Of a DNA stretch of 34,100 nt, positions 1 to 7,445 are shown one piece after another. A model generated the notes under the pieces. It saw nothing but the letters and a program-made list of their open reading frames with translations, had not been told where the DNA came from and did no database searches. The DNA lies in contig DAINSK010000036.1 of assembly GCA_036741355.1 (NCBI GenBank), positions 1-34,100 of the forward strand. Direction: 5' to 3'. The translations under genes were made by a program, and so were the position numbers. Source of the stretch: JBBRGK01 sp036741355 (GTDB taxonomy: Bacteria; Chloroflexota; Dehalococcoidia; CAUJGQ01). Within the stretch, counting starts at the first letter, position 1. Each line of letters starts with the position of its first letter.

Positions 1-2
1 CG

Positions 3-197
3 CCGCGCTATGAGCTGGAAGTCGACCTCTCGGAGGTGGTTAGCGGTGCCTCACTCCCGGAGGTTGGCGAAGCCTGGCCCGTTGTCGCCCGTGGAGCCGG
101 CCGTCATCCGCTCGCGCATTCGGCGGATCCGTGCAACTCATTCTTGACACGACATATGATCACAAACTACAGTCGCCGCAATTGCGCGGCCGGCTGA
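3..197 (+). other. possible 3' end of an unidentified gene
   Basis: An open frame runs in from the left edge and ends at a TGA at 195-197. Its first 28 or so residues (YELEVDLSEVVSG and what follows) have the mixed hydrophobic/acidic character of a real protein; after that the composition turns to Arg, Asn and Ser and looks non-coding. I do not recognise a family. It may be the end of a gene that starts outside the window, or chance. Confidence 0.2.
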
Positions 198-370
198 CCC
201 GGCCGCATGGTACTGGTGATCAACGGTGCTCGCCTGGCTCGCATAAGCTCGTGATGACGTCCGCGCGCGATCTACCGCTGCTCCAGCGTCTGTGCGAGGG
301 CGATGCCATCGCCCCTGCGGAATTCTGCGCATTTATCGGGTAGGACGGACGACCAGCATGGAGCTAACGC

Positions 371-544
371 ATGGTTAAGGCAGAGGTAGGAGTCCGGGAC
401 AAGGGTCTGACGCCGGTCGAAGCGTGGCTCAATGCTCGCTCCCGGCTGCCCGACCTGCGTGTCTACGCGCTGCATGTGCTGTGTCGCGCCGACGAACCGA
501 TTTGCGCTTCCCGCCTTCGCCTGCAACCAAGGGCAACGAGGTGA
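371..544 (+). CDS. doubtful 57-aa ORF, perhaps a broken helix-turn-helix gene
   Basis: An ATG at 371 is preceded by GGAG at a 7-base spacing, a plausible ribosome binding site. Residues about 20-45 (from VEAWLNARSRLP to DEPICASRL) alternate in a way that resembles the first helices of a winged helix. The frame stops at 542-544, but a neighbouring frame then reads well (ATKGNEVIDIVLEHNG) up to a stop overlapping the next gene at 604-606. One reading is a frameshifted small regulator upstream of the MNT/HEPN pair. Another is that nothing here is translated. The rest of 1-598 shows no convincing gene on either strand. Confidence 0.25.
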   Translation: MVKAEVGVRDKGLTPVEAWLNARSRLPDLRVYALHVLCRADEPICASRLRLQPRATR

Positions 545-598
545 TCGACATCGTGCTGGAGCACAACGGGAGCGGCGCAGAGGCCCCGGAGAAGCACG

Positions 599-973
599 GT
601 GAGTGATGCCCGCGAGTTCGAGGAGCGCTTTCGGCGCGAGCTGCCTCACTTGGCTGAGGAGGATGTGTGCGCGCTGGCACGGATCCTTGCGCGCCTGATC
701 GATGCGTACCAACCCGAGCGCATCTACCTCTTTGGCTCCAAGGCGCGCGGCGATGCTGGACCCGACAGCGACTTCGACCTGCTGGTTGTCGTCCCCGATT
801 CCGCTCCGGCCGAGTGCAAGCGGAGCAGCCTCGCCTACGAAGTGCTTCGGGGCACAGGCACCGCAGCCGATGTCCTGGTGTGGACACGGGGAGCATTCGA
901 GAGCCGGCTTCATCTTGCTGCCTCGCTCCCGGCAACGGTCGTGCGTGAGGGGGCGCTACTCCATGCCGCATGA
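599..973 (+). CDS. MNT-family nucleotidyltransferase (antitoxin of HEPN/MNT pair)
   Basis: A 124-residue protein with the minimal nucleotidyltransferase signature at about residues 46-64: GSKARG followed by SDFDLLVV, i.e. the GS motif plus the two metal-binding Asp of polymerase-beta-type transferases. The GTG start at 599 has GGAG seven bases upstream. The length is typical of stand-alone MNT proteins. The 3' end overlaps the HEPN gene by 11 bases, so the two are co-translated. In characterised pairs MNT neutralises the HEPN RNase, in several cases by adding AMP to a tyrosine near the HEPN active site; that role is inferred here from family and neighbour. Confidence 0.85.
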   Translation: MSDAREFEERFRRELPHLAEEDVCALARILARLIDAYQPERIYLFGSKARGDAGPDSDFDLLVVVPDSAPAECKRSSLAYEVLRGTGTAADVLVWTRGAFESRLHLAASLPATVVREGALLHAA

Positions 974-1376
974 CCCGCTCCTCGTCACAGAGACAAAGGC
1001 CTGGTTCATCAAAGCCGCGGACGACTTGCGGGCTGCCGAGCACGAGTTCACTGCCATCCCTCCGTTGCTTGGCGACATCGTCTTTCACTGCCAGCAGGGT
1101 GCGGAGAAGGCGATGAAGGGCTTCCTCACCCGGCACAATCGCCCTTTTCGCAAGACTCACAGCCTTGAAGAGATCGGCGAGCAATGTCTGGAGATCGACG
1201 TGACGCTCAAGCCTCTCGTCGATCGCGCGGTGCCGCTGACGGAATACGCTTGGAGGTTTCGCGACCCGGGCGAACCGGATGGGCCGTCGGTGGCTGAAGC
1301 CCGGGATGCGCTTGCCCTTGCGCGTGAGGTCTACGAAGCGATCCTCAGCCGCTTGCCCGAGGAGGTCAGACCGTGA
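963..1376 (+). CDS. HEPN-domain protein (toxin of HEPN/MNT pair)
   Basis: A 137-residue all-helical HEPN protein. The start at 963 lies inside the MNT gene and has a G-rich ribosome site just upstream. The N-terminal half carries the usual FHCQQGAEKAMKGFL helix, followed by an R-x5-H motif in RPFRKTH, the active-site signature of HEPN ribonucleases, and then the THSLEEI turn. Known members cleave RNA and are toxic unless neutralised by the partner MNT. The pair is the whole operon: the next genes run on the other strand. An alternative start upstream would bury the gene further in the MNT frame and has no support. Confidence 0.85.
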   Translation: MPHDPLLVTETKAWFIKAADDLRAAEHEFTAIPPLLGDIVFHCQQGAEKAMKGFLTRHNRPFRKTHSLEEIGEQCLEIDVTLKPLVDRAVPLTEYAWRFRDPGEPDGPSVAEARDALALAREVYEAILSRLPEEVRP

Positions 1377-1557
1377 CCATCCTCGTCGAACGCTGTGCCG
1401 CGTCCGCCGCCGATCCATTTGTCGAACTTTTGGAACCGGCGCGGAACTGAGAGTATGGCGCCGGCGATAGACCTGCCGGGCACTGGATAGCCAACCGCCA
1501 TGGGGACGGGATCATGGAATTATTGGTGGAACAGCCCGGTGCCTTCGTGGGCCGCCG

Positions 1558-1908
1558 TCAGTTCTCGTCGAGTTCGAGCACCTCGCGGATCGCCTCGACT
1601 ACCTCGCGCACCAGCGATGGCGGTAGAAGGGTCAGTGGACCCTGGACGAGGCGGCGATTGTCGATCGCCCGCAGTTGATCGATCAGCAGGTCTGAGTTGC
1701 GCGGCAGTTGCCCGGACGCGGGGACGTGAACGCGGAGGGGCTCGGCGCCGAGCATCACGTTCGTAGTGAGCGGGATGATCAGCGTAGAGGGATGCCCTGC
1801 GCCCAACAGCGCCTGCGCCTGCACGATGAGCACCGGGCGGGTCTTACCCGGCTCGGTGCCGTGCGGTGGGTCGAGTTTCGCCAGCCAAACTTCGCCCCTA
1901 TTCGGCAT
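1558..1908 (-). CDS. mazF: MazF/PemK-family endoribonuclease toxin
   Basis: A 116-residue MazF-type toxin. The N-terminus MPNRGEVWLAKLDP followed by GKTRPVLIVQ is the classic SH3-like MazF start, with the Arg of the GEVW/KTRP region that contributes to RNA cleavage. The central IIPLTTNV strand and the DLLIDQLRAIDNRRL segment match the rest of the fold. The ATG at 1908 overlaps the antitoxin gene by 11 bases, as in typical antitoxin-toxin operons. MazF toxins are sequence-specific mRNA interferases; the target triplet or heptamer cannot be predicted. All key regions look intact, so this is probably functional. Confidence 0.9.
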   Translation of the reverse strand: MPNRGEVWLAKLDPPHGTEPGKTRPVLIVQAQALLGAGHPSTLIIPLTTNVMLGAEPLRVHVPASGQLPRNSDLLIDQLRAIDNRRLVQGPLTLLPPSLVREVVEAIREVLELDEN

Positions 1909-2137
1909 CCGGGTCCCGCTCGATGGCCGCGAACTCGGCGTTGACGAGCATGCTCTCCTCGCGCACCTTGTGAGATGCCTCCACCAGTCGCCTGACACGG
2001 AGCTGCGCCCGTGTTTCCTGGTTCATCTGCTCGATGGCACGACGAATGTATTCCGCCCTGGTGAGCGACAGCGCTCGAGCACAGTCGCCACTTGCGTTCA
2101 CCAGGGCGTCGGATAGCTTCAACGAGATTGCTGCCAT
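1898..2137 (-). CDS. ribbon-helix-helix antitoxin of the MazF module
   Basis: A 79-residue protein beginning MAAISLKLSDALV, a ribbon-helix-helix DNA-binding strand and helix, followed by a second helix (RAEYIRRAIEQMNQET) and a charged C-terminal tail that would wrap the toxin. It is first in the operon, upstream of and overlapping mazF. The ATG at 2137 is preferred over an in-frame upstream ATG because the upstream option would start inside the promoter and operator. RHH antitoxins repress their own promoter; the inverted repeat at 2148-2185 fits this. Confidence 0.8.
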   Translation of the reverse strand: MAAISLKLSDALVNASGDCARALSLTRAEYIRRAIEQMNQETRAQLRVRRLVEASHKVREESMLVNAEFAAIERDPDAE

Positions 2138-2147
2138 GATATATCCC

Positions 2148-2203
2148 ACAGATACATAGATCGGATATGCAGTCAGTATATCTGTTTGTTCCAATATTGC
2201 CAA
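2148..2203 (-). promoter_or_regulatory. sigma-70-type promoter with operator for the mazF operon
   Basis: On the minus strand a TTGGCA box (2198-2203) and a TATACT box (2175-2180) are separated by exactly 17 bases. A 7-bp perfect inverted repeat, ACAGATA at 2148-2154 and TATCTGT at 2179-2185, overlaps the -10 box and the likely transcription start. This is where an autorepressing RHH antitoxin would bind. The segment is notably AT-rich against the GC-rich surroundings. Confidence 0.7.
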
Positions 2204-2270
2204 GCCCGCCGCCTGCGCTAGAATTCAAACCGCTGTACGTCGCCGGCGCGGCGGCCGAAAGGAATGACTT

Positions 2271-3008
2271 ATGGCCAGGCTCGATGGCAAGGTCGCATTG
2301 ATCACCGGCGGGGCGCGCGGACAGGGCGCAGCCGAAGGAGCGCTGTTCGCGGCGGAGGGCGCGGCGGTCGTAATTACCGACGTGCTCGATGCCGACGGGG
2401 AGAAGACCGCGGCGTCGTTCGGCGGCCGGTATCTGCACCACGACGTCACGAGTGAGGGGGAATGGGCCGCGGTGGTGAAGGAGGTGATGGACCGGCACGG
2501 GCGGCTGGATGTGCTGGTGAACAACGCCGGCATCTGGATCACCGGCCGGCTCACCGATGCAACCCTGGCCGATTACCGGCGCGTGATTGACGTCAACCAG
2601 GTGGGCGTATTTCTCGGCATGCAGGCAGCGGCGAGATCGATGATCGCTGCTCGCTCGGGCTCGATCATCAACATCTCATCGGTCGCGGGGTTGCGCGGCT
2701 CGGGAGCCGGATTCGCCTACGGCGCCAGCAAGTGGGCAGTTCGCGGGATGACGAAAACCGCCGCGCGCGAGCTTGGGCCTTACGGTATCCGCGTCAACTC
2801 GATTCACCCGGGCCTGATCGAGACGGCGATGTTGCACCAGCTTCCGGGCATCGATTCGGGCGACACCGACCGCTATCTGCGAAATATCCCCCTTGGTCGG
2901 GTCGCCGATGCGGACGAGGTCGCGAAGCTGGCGCTGTTTCTCGCCTCCGACGACAGCAGCTACTCGACCGGAGCGGAGTTCATCGTCGATGGCGGTATGA
3001 CCTCTTAG
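2271..3008 (+). CDS. SDR-family NAD-dependent dehydrogenase
   Basis: A 245-residue classical short-chain dehydrogenase/reductase. It has the TGGARGQG glycine-rich loop (residues 12-19), Asp37 at the end of beta-2 (favouring NAD over NADP), NNAG at 84-87, Asn109, Ser137 and the Tyr150-x3-Lys154 pair, so the catalytic set is complete. The C-terminus ends in FIVDGGMTS, typical of the family. The start has AAAGGA about seven bases upstream. It sits 54 bases before a VOC gene on the same strand and probably forms a two-gene unit. Substrate is unknown; relatives act on steroids, cyclic alcohols and short hydroxy compounds. Confidence 0.9.
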   Translation: MARLDGKVALITGGARGQGAAEGALFAAEGAAVVITDVLDADGEKTAASFGGRYLHHDVTSEGEWAAVVKEVMDRHGRLDVLVNNAGIWITGRLTDATLADYRRVIDVNQVGVFLGMQAAARSMIAARSGSIINISSVAGLRGSGAGFAYGASKWAVRGMTKTAARELGPYGIRVNSIHPGLIETAMLHQLPGIDSGDTDRYLRNIPLGRVADADEVAKLALFLASDDSSYSTGAEFIVDGGMTS

Positions 3009-3062
3009 CTGGACGTACATGTTTCGATAAGCGAAGCCTCGGAATTCGATAGGAGATTCACC

Positions 3063-3914
3063 ATGCCGGACAACCTTCGATCGCTGCGCCAGGTCGCACT
3101 AATCACGCGCGATCTCGACGAATGCCTGCGCTTCTGGACCCGAGCGTTCGGGTTGGAGGAGTGCTTCCGCGACGACCTCAGCCGCTACGGTCTGCGCAAC
3201 GTGCTCCTGCCGATCGGTCATGCCTTTCTCGAGCTTCTCGCGGCCGACGACCCCAACAGCGCCGGAGCCCGCTTTCTCGACCGTCAAGGCGAGGGGCTGT
3301 ACATGGCGATCTTCCAGGTGGCCGACGTCGCCGCGCTCGAGCGACACCTGGCCGACCAGCAGGTGCCCGTCGTCGAGCGCATCGACCGACCCCAGCACAA
3401 GGCCGTGCAACTGCATCCCAAAGCGATGGGCCGGGTGATGACGTCGTTCGAGCACGGAACCTCGGTGGAGGAGTGGCCCGCGGCCGGTCCCAACTGGCGG
3501 CCGCACGTACACACAGAACTGCTGAGCGGCATCGCCGGCGTTGGCTTCATTACTGACGACGCCGACCGCGACGTCGGTCGCTGGCACCGGCTGTTCGGCG
3601 TGGTACCGTCGCGCTACTGGGTGCAGGACGGGATGCGTATCGCCCAGGTTCCCCTCGGCTCGGGCGAAACGTTTGTGGAGTTCCAGCAACCGGTCGAGCA
3701 GGATGCGGCTGGGGGACGCTACCTGGAGCGGCACGGGCCCGGCATGTATTACTGGGCACTGGAGACCCCCGACCTCGACCGATCGACCAAACAGGCCGTT
3801 AGTGCCGGAGCCCAGGTCATCCGAGAGGACCGGAACAACGAAGGCGGTCGTTCTACGTGGCTCCATCCCCGATCGACACACGGCGTGCTGACCGAGTTGA
3901 TCGAGAGGAAGTAG
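3063..3914 (+). CDS. two-domain VOC (glyoxalase/extradiol dioxygenase fold) protein
   Basis: A 283-residue protein with two vicinal-oxygen-chelate domains, about residues 5-125 and 150-283. The start has AGGAG eight bases upstream. The domains follow the fold well (RDLDECLRFWTRAFGLEE; GPGMYYWALETPDLD; GVLTELIERK), but the positions that normally hold metal-binding His are occupied by other residues: Val in both first strands (QVALITRD, GVGFITDD) and Tyr in GEGLYMAIF and GPGMYYWAL. Glu in LTELIE remains. The protein may therefore be a metal-free VOC protein or use a different metal site. It probably shares an operon with the SDR upstream. Not a standard catechol dioxygenase. Confidence 0.8.
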   Translation: MPDNLRSLRQVALITRDLDECLRFWTRAFGLEECFRDDLSRYGLRNVLLPIGHAFLELLAADDPNSAGARFLDRQGEGLYMAIFQVADVAALERHLADQQVPVVERIDRPQHKAVQLHPKAMGRVMTSFEHGTSVEEWPAAGPNWRPHVHTELLSGIAGVGFITDDADRDVGRWHRLFGVVPSRYWVQDGMRIAQVPLGSGETFVEFQQPVEQDAAGGRYLERHGPGMYYWALETPDLDRSTKQAVSAGAQVIREDRNNEGGRSTWLHPRSTHGVLTELIERK

Positions 3915-3944
3915 AAAAACGCTGTTCATGGGTACGCGCCGGTC

Positions 3945-5102
3945 TCAGGCTTTTGCGGTTGCGGCGCGGTGTCTCGCCAGCAATCCGCGGGCGATCGTCA
4001 GGCGCAGGATCTCCGTCGTGCCCTCGGCTATGCGCCAGGCGCGAATCTGACGGTAGAGGAGGGCAAGCGGGTGCCCTTCGACCACGGCCGCGCCGCCGGT
4101 GAGCTGAATAGCGCGGTCCACGATCCGCGTCACAGCCTCGGTGGCAAGTGACTTGGCCATCGCCGCTTCAACCTCGACATCCTCCCCGGCTTCCGCGGTG
4201 CGGGCGGCGGCGTAGAGGGCGGCGCGAGCAGCAAACAGGTCGGTCGCGCTTTCGGCGATCATCGCCTGCACCTGTTCGCGATCCGCCAACGGCGTCCCGG
4301 TGCGGTGGGGCTGATCTACCTGGCTGAGCGTGTAGTCGAGCGTCCAGCGTGCTGCCCCGCACGCCCCGGCAGCGACGCCAAGGCGCATGGTCGTAATGTT
4401 TTCCAGCGCACGCGGCAGGCCCTTGCCGATCTCTCCGAGCACGTCCGCCGGCGATACGGCAACGTCGCGAAACTCAAACTCGCCGTGAAGACCGCCGTCG
4501 AGCGTGCGCAGCTCTCGCCGGAGCGACACGCCGGCGGCGGTGCGGCGGACGATGAACACGGCGGCACCCGTTGGACCGCCTTCGTTTTCGGTCACGTTTG
4601 CCACGGTGAGTAGAAGGTCAGCGTGAGGACCGCCGGTCACGAACGACTTCACACCTGAGATGTGGAACGTGTCGCCTCGGCGAACCGCGGTGGTCCGCGG
4701 TCCTTCCCGTGCGTCGGTGAACGCGAAGGCAGCCGCGAGCTCGCCTCGAAGCACCGGCAGCAGAAAGCGCTCCCGCTGATCCGGCGTTCCCTGGCGGAGC
4801 ATGCCGCCACCCCCGCCGAGCACGAATCGGCCCAACACGCTGCCAGAAGCGGCGATCTCTTCGCGCAGAGCCGTTTGTCCGAGCGGTCCGAGCCCGGCGC
4901 CGCCGACGTCGGCAGGCTGTGTCAGGCGAAAGAATCCAAGCTCGCTCGAGCGAGTCCGTGCCCAACGCCGCAGTTCAGGCGTCGCATCTGCCTCTTCGAC
5001 GATGCCGTGCTCCCGCTCTGCAGATAACAGTTCGTCGTTCAGAAAGGCGCGGAGACGTTGTCGCAGCATTTCGAGCTCAGGTGGCAGCGTATCCACTGAC
5101 AT
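3945..5102 (-). CDS. acyl-CoA dehydrogenase family flavoprotein
   Basis: A 385-residue acyl-CoA dehydrogenase, the usual length. N-terminal helical domain to about residue 115, beta domain with SGVKSFVTGGPHADLLL, and a C-terminal helical domain with GGAAVVEGHPLALLYRQIR and AWRIAEGTTEILRL. The Glu in AEGTTEI lies at the position of the catalytic base of medium-chain dehydrogenases, so activity is likely. The usual TEP-x-AGSD segment that covers the flavin is altered to TDAREGPRTT. It is transcribed convergently with the VOC gene; 262 bases with no gene follow its 5' side. Chain-length preference cannot be inferred. Confidence 0.9.
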   Translation of the reverse strand: MSVDTLPPELEMLRQRLRAFLNDELLSAEREHGIVEEADATPELRRWARTRSSELGFFRLTQPADVGGAGLGPLGQTALREEIAASGSVLGRFVLGGGGGMLRQGTPDQRERFLLPVLRGELAAAFAFTDAREGPRTTAVRRGDTFHISGVKSFVTGGPHADLLLTVANVTENEGGPTGAAVFIVRRTAAGVSLRRELRTLDGGLHGEFEFRDVAVSPADVLGEIGKGLPRALENITTMRLGVAAGACGAARWTLDYTLSQVDQPHRTGTPLADREQVQAMIAESATDLFAARAALYAAARTAEAGEDVEVEAAMAKSLATEAVTRIVDRAIQLTGGAAVVEGHPLALLYRQIRAWRIAEGTTEILRLTIARGLLARHRAATAKA

Positions 5103-5364
5103 GGCGGGCTCCAGGGCAGGATGGGTCTCCAGTATAGGCGTCTCGGCTTTACGAAGCCGTTCGGTCGCTAATGCCCGAAACGCTGCAACGGGATCGACGA
5201 TAAGCCGTCGATTCGTGCGATGTCTGCAGGAGTCCTAAGCGGACCGCCGTTCCTCCACCATCAGTTCCGGGGTGGGGGATGCTCCGGCTGGCACATCGGC
5301 GACATGCTCCTGGCGCGGCACTTCGGCGAGCAGTAGCGCGACGGCGGGCCGAGAGCGCATGAAG

Positions 5365-5796
5365 CTACAGGGCACTCAAGTCGAAGCCGGCAACGAGCGG
5401 ATTCCTGATGCGTACGCCCTCAAACAGGGCGCCGTCGCTGAAGTCCTCGCTGAGCACGGTAGATACGAAGTTGACCTTCGCTGTGGCCCAAATGAGGGCA
5501 TCCCAATACGGGAACTGGTACTGGCGAGCGCCACGGACGGCCTCCAGAACGATTGCCGGCGTGATCGCAAACACCGTCCATGAACGCGCCCAGTGCGCGA
5601 CACTCCGCTCGGCCTGCTCCGGTGCAATGGGCACCTTAAGCTTGCGCGTGGCGTTCCAGTAGTACTCCCCCAGCACCTGCGTACTGAGCGCACCCGCGTT
5701 TAGCGATTCCAATCCTAGCAATAGCGCGCGCGAGCGCCGGCGCTTGGCGTTTTCCTCAACGTCGTAGACATACAGCAGGATGTTGGTATTAACCAG
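5365..5796 (-). CDS. PIN-domain (VapC-like) toxin, probably impaired
   Basis: A PIN-domain protein of about 143 residues following an antitoxin gene. Three of four acidic PIN positions are visible: Glu in STQVLGEYY, Asp in FPYWDALIWA and Asp in LSEDFSDG. The first, normally Asp in VDTNILLY, is Asn here (LVNTNILLY). No ATG, GTG or TTG lies in a sensible place: the frame is open far upstream through the antitoxin gene, but that extension is Arg-rich and non-coding in character. The best start is a CTG at 5796, overlapping the antitoxin stop. VapC toxins need the first Asp to bind Mg; with Asn and a poor start the toxin is likely weak or dead. Confidence 0.65.
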   Translation of the reverse strand: MVNTNILLYVYDVEENAKRRRSRALLLGLESLNAGALSTQVLGEYYWNATRKLKVPIAPEQAERSVAHWARSWTVFAITPAIVLEAVRGARQYQFPYWDALIWATAKVNFVSTVLSEDFSDGALFEGVRIRNPLVAGFDLSAL

Positions 5797-6070
5797 ATAG
5801 CCGCTTGAACCGTTCGTCGTACATCTCCTCGCGCGACCAGTGGCGCTTTTCACCTGTAGGCGGGATCGTCCGCGCCCGCTCGTCAATGAACGCCATCTCC
5901 TCCTCGAATGCCATGTGGTCACGTGGCGACGTCCATACTCCACGCGCGATCTGTTCGATGCCCTTGCGGATCAGCGCTGATTCAGTCAGGCCCAGCGCTG
6001 CCGCCTGGCGTTTCAACAGTGCCTCCTGTTCTTCGGTGATGTAGGCTTGCTTGCGAATCATGCGTCCCAT
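5789..6070 (-). CDS. CopG/VapB-like ribbon-helix-helix antitoxin
   Basis: A 93-residue protein. Residues 4-45 (RKQAYITEEQEALLKR, LGLTESALIRKGIEQI) match a ribbon-helix-helix DNA-binding domain; the acidic-basic C-terminus (EEEMAFIDERAR, HWSREEMYDERFKRL) would bind the PIN toxin. The ATG at 6070 has GGAGG six bases upstream, better than the Met three codons later. The stop overlaps the start of the PIN gene. Two direct repeats upstream (6082-6102) are candidate operator sites. It looks intact, unlike its toxin. Confidence 0.8.
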   Translation of the reverse strand: MGRMIRKQAYITEEQEALLKRQAAALGLTESALIRKGIEQIARGVWTSPRDHMAFEEEMAFIDERARTIPPTGEKRHWSREEMYDERFKRLSG

Positions 6071-6081
6071 ACCACGCCTCC

Positions 6082-6102
6082 ATACATCGCAGTATACATC
6101 GC
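6082..6102 (-). promoter_or_regulatory. candidate antitoxin operator, two 9-bp direct repeats
   Basis: The 9-base word ATACATCGC occurs at 6082-6090 and again at 6094-6102, a 12-base period. A TATACT-like -10 box on the minus strand (6091-6096) lies inside the array, but I see no good -35 box. The site is 12 bases upstream of the antitoxin start, where autorepression would act. Confidence 0.4.
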
Positions 6103-6185
6103 GCTGCCCTCGATTGACTGCCCAGCGGCTTCCCCGCCGTTCCCTCGGTGACCGACAGCGCAATCGACCCGTACGATGATCGTCT

Positions 6186-7361
6186 ATGTCGCTTCGCCGT
6201 AAAATCCGGCTGCTTGCCCTGTTCAACTTCTTCGACGCGTTCCGGTTTTCGGGCGCGATCCTGATCATCTACTTCGCTCGGGTGTCGGGCTCGTACGCGC
6301 TCGGGATGAGCGTTTTTTCCATCAACAGCATCTCTCAATTGGTGTTCGATATCCCAACCGGGATGATCTCAGATGCGCTCGGCCGAAAGCCGGTGATCAT
6401 CTGCGGAGCGATCGCCAGCGCCGGTTTCACCGTGTTTTACGCCATCGGTCAGAACTACTGGTACCTATTCGTGGGCGCCGCGATAGAGGGGCTCGCCCGC
6501 GCCCTTTACAGTGGCACCCGCAGCGCGTTGCTGTACGAGACATTGGTGGAGCACGACGCGGTGGACCGTTACGCCGAATACTCGGGCAAAATTAATTCGC
6601 TGGCGCCGGCCGCATTTGCGATCGCGGCGTTGGCCGGCAGCGTCATCGCTGCATACTCGTTTCACCTTGTCTTTTGGGTCACGCTGATTCCCCAGTTCAT
6701 CGCTCTATGCATAACGCTGGCGATTTACGAACCGAAAGTCGTGCTCAGGACAAAGGGCACGATGGTTGCTGGCCTGCGCGAATCCGCCGCCGAGTTCATG
6801 CGCAACCGGCGGCTGGCGCTGATCACGCTGGGCACCGCGCTTCGCGAAGCGTTCGGGGAGTCGGCGTTCCAATATCAGCCCGCGTTTTACCTGACCGTAT
6901 GGCCCACCTGGGCGCTGGGCATCGCAGGAAGCCTGACACACGCCGGTTCCGCCGTCAGCTTCTATCTGTCGGGCAGGGTGATCGCAAGATTCCAGGCGCT
7001 GCGGGTGCTGATGGGCGAAATCATCATCGGCCGTGCGATCAACGCGGTCGCGCTGATTTTTGCGACGGTCGCGTCACCGCTTTTGATGTCGGTGACCTCG
7101 CTCTTTTATGGTCCAAGCCAGGTAGCACGCGAGACCTTGTTGCAGCAGGAGTTCACCGAGCGCCAGCGGGCGACGATGGGGTCCGTCGCGTCGCAGGTCA
7201 GCAACGTGTTGTTTGCGGTCGTCGCGGTACTGGTTGGTCTGTGCGCTGATCGGATCGGTCCCATAAGCACCCTGCTGCTGCTGCAGGGGCTGGTCTTGTT
7301 GCCGCTGTGGCTATACATCCGCGTATTCCGTCACCATAGCCGTAGCGAAGAGCGACGATGA
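6186..7361 (+). CDS. MFS transporter
   Basis: A 391-residue integral membrane protein with about 11-12 hydrophobic segments and the major-facilitator motif A after the second helix (PTGMISDALGRKPVI, about residues 57-71). The central cytoplasmic loop lies near residues 180-215 (YEPKVVLRTKGT onward). The C-terminus is basic (FRHHSRSEERR), consistent with a cytoplasmic end. The family includes small-molecule exporters and efflux pumps; nothing here tells the substrate. It stands alone: 84 bases separate it from proS and it is divergent from the VapBC-like module. Confidence 0.85.
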   Translation: MSLRRKIRLLALFNFFDAFRFSGAILIIYFARVSGSYALGMSVFSINSISQLVFDIPTGMISDALGRKPVIICGAIASAGFTVFYAIGQNYWYLFVGAAIEGLARALYSGTRSALLYETLVEHDAVDRYAEYSGKINSLAPAAFAIAALAGSVIAAYSFHLVFWVTLIPQFIALCITLAIYEPKVVLRTKGTMVAGLRESAAEFMRNRRLALITLGTALREAFGESAFQYQPAFYLTVWPTWALGIAGSLTHAGSAVSFYLSGRVIARFQALRVLMGEIIIGRAINAVALIFATVASPLLMSVTSLFYGPSQVARETLLQQEFTERQRATMGSVASQVSNVLFAVVAVLVGLCADRIGPISTLLLLQGLVLLPLWLYIRVFRHHSRSEERR

Positions 7362-7445
7362 CCGGTTGCTCGACGGTCGATGCCGCCCCTGCAACACTGG
7401 CGTAGACAGTGCCGCCACTACGCGGTCCAGGGAGGACACGACACC

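Noticed and set aside
272..1418. Long minus-strand open frames opposite the MNT/HEPN genes
   Set aside because: They are antisense to well-supported genes, Arg/Pro/Ala-rich and without a ribosome site.
1373..1450. 25-codon GTG frame overlapping the HEPN stop
   Set aside because: Short, no family resemblance; overlap alone is weak evidence.
5797..5943. N-terminal extension of the PIN protein to an ATG at 5943
   Set aside because: It runs through the antitoxin gene in another frame and is Arg-rich with no PIN character.
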